The notes below the pieces were generated by a model. It ran no database searches and was not told the DNA's origin. It saw nothing but the letters and a program-made list of their open reading frames with translations. Positions 5,585 through 6,830 of a DNA stretch of 6,830 nt are shown one piece after another. Source of the DNA: Spirochaeta sp. (lineage in GTDB: Bacteria > Spirochaetota > Spirochaetia > DSM-2461); assembly GCA_030635565.1 (NCBI GenBank), contig DAOVYP010000126.1, forward strand, positions 1-6,830. The letters are read 5' to 3'. The position numbers and the translations under genes were made by a program. Position 1 is the first letter of the stretch. The number at the start of each line of letters is the position of its first letter.

Positions 5585-5983
5585 TTACTTAATCTCCCGA
5601 TACTTCTCACCCTTGATATGGCAGACGGGACAGATATCCGGGACATCACCCTCGACGGTATTACCGCAGACCGGGCAGACATAGATTGGAATTTCGGGTA
5701 TATCCTGACCTCCTTTCACTGCCTTCATGGCCCTGGAGAAAAGATCGTAGTGCACTTCCTCGACTGCCATAGCGTTCTTGAATGAAAATTCCGCCGGTTT
5801 GAGACCTTCATCCCGGGCCTGAGAGAGAAAAGCCGGATACATCTCCTTGAACTCATACCCTTCACCTTCAACCGCGGTTTCCAGGTTTTCCGATGTACTG
5901 CCGATACCGCCCATCACCCGCAGGTGGGCTATGGCATGAATTGTCTCGGCCTCCGCTGCCGAACGGAACATGTGTTCTGTCAA
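5585..5983 (-). pseudogene. Rubrerythrin, 5' end removed by an IS21-family element
   Basis: About 130 residues match a rubrerythrin from its second helix onward. Rubrerythrin is a cytoplasmic diiron peroxidase that reduces hydrogen peroxide in anaerobes. Present are FRSAAEAETIHAIAHLRVMGG (ExxH iron ligands), NAMAVEEVHYDLF (ExxxH ligands) and the C-terminal rubredoxin-like domain with CPVC...CPVC for the FeS4 site. Missing are roughly the first 35-40 residues, which hold the first helix and its FAGE-type glutamate ligand. Identity to the family stops about where IS end sequence begins (near 5978). The frame stays open into the IS to a TGA at 6062-6064, but the only initiators are a TTG at 5981-5983 and an inner ATG, neither with a suitable ribosome-binding site. 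Function is very probably lost. The missing 5' part should lie beyond the far end of the IS, outside the window. Confidence 0.78.
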
Positions 5984-5986
5984 GCA

Positions 5987-6052
5987 AAATTCCCGGCTTT
6001 TACCGTGTAAGTGTCCCGGAAAAAACCGTGGGAAATTCCCGGGTTTTACCGT
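5987..6052. repeat. Three phased repeats at the IS21-type end (probable transposase-binding sites)
   Basis: AAATTCCCGGCTTTTACCGT (5987-6006) recurs at 6033-6052 with one change. A degenerate middle copy, TCCCGG-N5-ACCGT, lies at 6014-6029. Taking the TCCCGG start as reference, the units begin at 5991, 6014 and 6037, exactly 23 bp apart. Multiple end repeats of this kind are known from IS21-family elements, where they bind IstA. Confidence 0.7.
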
Positions 6053-6090
6053 CGTATATTCTCACCTCCTGATGTGAAGTGTTTCAGCCA

Positions 6091-6339
6091 TTAACCTCCT
6101 GTTTCTTTTGTAGAGTCTATAGGCCAAACAACGTCCGGCTCAGGGGGATTCAGTAATACATCGGCGTTGTTACTGTTGCATTGTGCAACGATCTTACGAG
6201 CCTGCTCGTACAGATCCTGTTCGGTATAGGCATACGGGGACGGCTCGGTTCCAAGGCGCTTGAGGAGCAAGGTCTCAAGGTTCTTGTCGATTTTCCAGCG
6301 GCATCGCATGTTGGCGATTATTTTGGAAGTTATGGTCAT
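6091..6339 (-). CDS. Small accessory ORF of the IS21-family element, unknown function
   Basis: An 82-aa protein whose ATG (6339-6337) overlaps the istB TGA in an ATGA, with AAAGGA (6351-6346) six bases upstream. Coupling and ribosome-binding site argue that it is translated. The N-terminal part is basic (NMRCRWKIDKNLETLLLKR), the middle is predicted helical (TEQDLYEQARKIVAQC), and the tail is acidic and Pro-rich (NPPEPDVVWPID). No signal peptide, membrane segment or metal-binding motif is visible. Standard IS21 elements carry only istA and istB, so this is an extra gene between istB and the element's end. I do not recognise the family; a helper of transposition or a passenger gene are both possible. 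Confidence 0.6.
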   Translation of the reverse strand: MTITSKIIANMRCRWKIDKNLETLLLKRLGTEPSPYAYTEQDLYEQARKIVAQCNSNNADVLLNPPEPDVVWPIDSTKETGG

Positions 6340-6830
6340 AAGGATTCCTTTCCGGGCACCGTTCCGGTTGTGGTGTTGTGACGCATCAGCGCGTGGGTCA
6401 TACGATAACTTTTGGCATCGAACATCAGCAGGTGGCCGTGATGTACGAGCCGATCGATCATCGCAGCCGCCATCTGCTCATCGGTGAAGACGCTTCCCCA
6501 TTTGGAAAACTCCAGATTGGTCGTGAGTATCAGGCTTTTACTTTCATAGCTGTCAGCGATGATGCGGAAAAGCAGCTGTGAACCTTCCCGATCCACCGGG
6601 ACGTACCCCCATTCATCAAGGATCAATAGGTCAAGCTGCTTCAACTCCCTCACCAATCGCTCCAAAGTACCAGTGTGGTACGAATCGGATAATTTAAGGA
6701 CCAATTCGGTAACGGTGTAGAACCGAACTTTAAGACCCATCTCACAAGCGAGGAGTCCTAAGGCCAGACTCATATGGGTTTTTCCCGTACCCACGCCGCC
6801 GTAGAGAACAAGGTTCTTCTTCTCGGCGAT
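6336..6830 (-). CDS. istB: IS21-family helper ATPase IstB (partial, N-terminus outside window)
   Basis: 165 residues are present, open to the right edge of the window, so roughly the first 90-100 residues of a typical 250-aa IstB are missing. The visible part starts just before the Walker A loop GGVGTGKTHMS; Walker B is LDLLILDEWGYVP, with the DE pair and the family's following aromatic-Gly. The sensor region SLILTTNLEFSKWGSVFTDEQMAAAMIDRLVHHGHLL is nearly diagnostic of IstB. IstB is a AAA+ ATPase that assembles on target DNA and activates the transposase IstA; istA should lie immediately upstream, beyond the window. The stop overlaps the start of the 82-aa accessory ORF. The C-terminus (ALMRHNTTTGTVPGKESL) is a polar extension. 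No frameshift is visible in the part shown. Confidence 0.93.
   Translation of the reverse strand: MAEKKNLVLYGGVGTGKTHMSLALGLLACEMGLKVRFYTVTELVLKLSDSYHTGTLERLVRELKQLDLLILDEWGYVPVDREGSQLLFRIIADSYESKSLILTTNLEFSKWGSVFTDEQMAAAMIDRLVHHGHLLMFDAKSYRMTHALMRHNTTTGTVPGKESL

Larger units (their letters stand above)
5978..6830 (-). mobile_element. IS21-family insertion sequence (istB-proximal end; remainder outside window)
   Basis: The element contains an IstB ATPase gene, a small downstream ORF and a terminal repeat array, all oriented leftward. I place the outer end at TGTCAAG starting near 5978, because IS21 elements begin with TG and the rubrerythrin match ends there; the exact base is uncertain by several positions. 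IS21 elements are usually 2-2.5 kb with istA upstream of istB, so istA and the other end lie past the right edge. The target duplication cannot be checked from one end. Confidence 0.75.

Noticed and set aside
6181..6581. Plus-strand open frames opposite istB and the small IS ORF
   Set aside because: They lie opposite confidently identified or translationally coupled genes and show no recognisable features.

Overview
The window looks like accessory or lightly mobile DNA from a Gram-negative bacterium, probably an anaerobe or microaerophile. The clues are a putative outer-membrane beta-barrel protein with a signal peptide and a C-terminal Phe, a rubrerythrin remnant, and an oxygen-sensitive radical-SAM enzyme. 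A spirochaete or a similar marine or sediment lineage would fit, but there is no RNA gene or taxonomic marker here, so this is a weak guess.

Layout. 1-162: the last 53 codons of an open frame I do not recognise. 233-261: a near-consensus sigma-70 promoter leading to a 376-aa KamA-family radical-SAM protein (371-1501). 1653-2882: an orphan exported, probably outer-membrane, beta-rich protein whose upstream region carries two perfect dyads. Convergent to it, and overlapping it by 17 bp, is a minus-strand two-gene operon: a TetR/WHG repressor (3528-4133) overlapping by ATGA a flavodoxin-fold NAD(P)H:quinone reductase (2866-3531). Divergent from tetR is an atypical SDR/epimerase-like protein (4232-5182). 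The tetR-SDR gap holds two copies of a 17-bp imperfect palindrome, each covering the -35 box of one of two overlapping divergent promoters, so the region reads as a self-contained TetR-controlled redox module.

5254-5412 (minus) encodes a 52-aa exported peptide with a strong ribosome-binding site and an acidic, Pro-rich tail. 5585 to about 5980 (minus) is a rubrerythrin that has lost its first helix at the edge of an IS21-family element. That element runs from about 5978 off the right edge. It carries its terminal repeat array (three units at 23-bp steps), a small accessory ORF coupled to istB, and most of istB.

Most interesting points: the KamA-like enzyme keeps the cluster cysteines and a candidate PLP lysine, but both positions that read the lysine side chain in true lysine 2,3-aminomutase are changed to Arg and Ala; the two-operator divergent TetR control region; the orphan exported peptide; the IS21 passenger ORF and regularly phased end repeats; and the IS-broken rubrerythrin. 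I see no CRISPR array, tRNA, rRNA or recognised riboswitch, and no gene-free stretch longer than about 210 bases.
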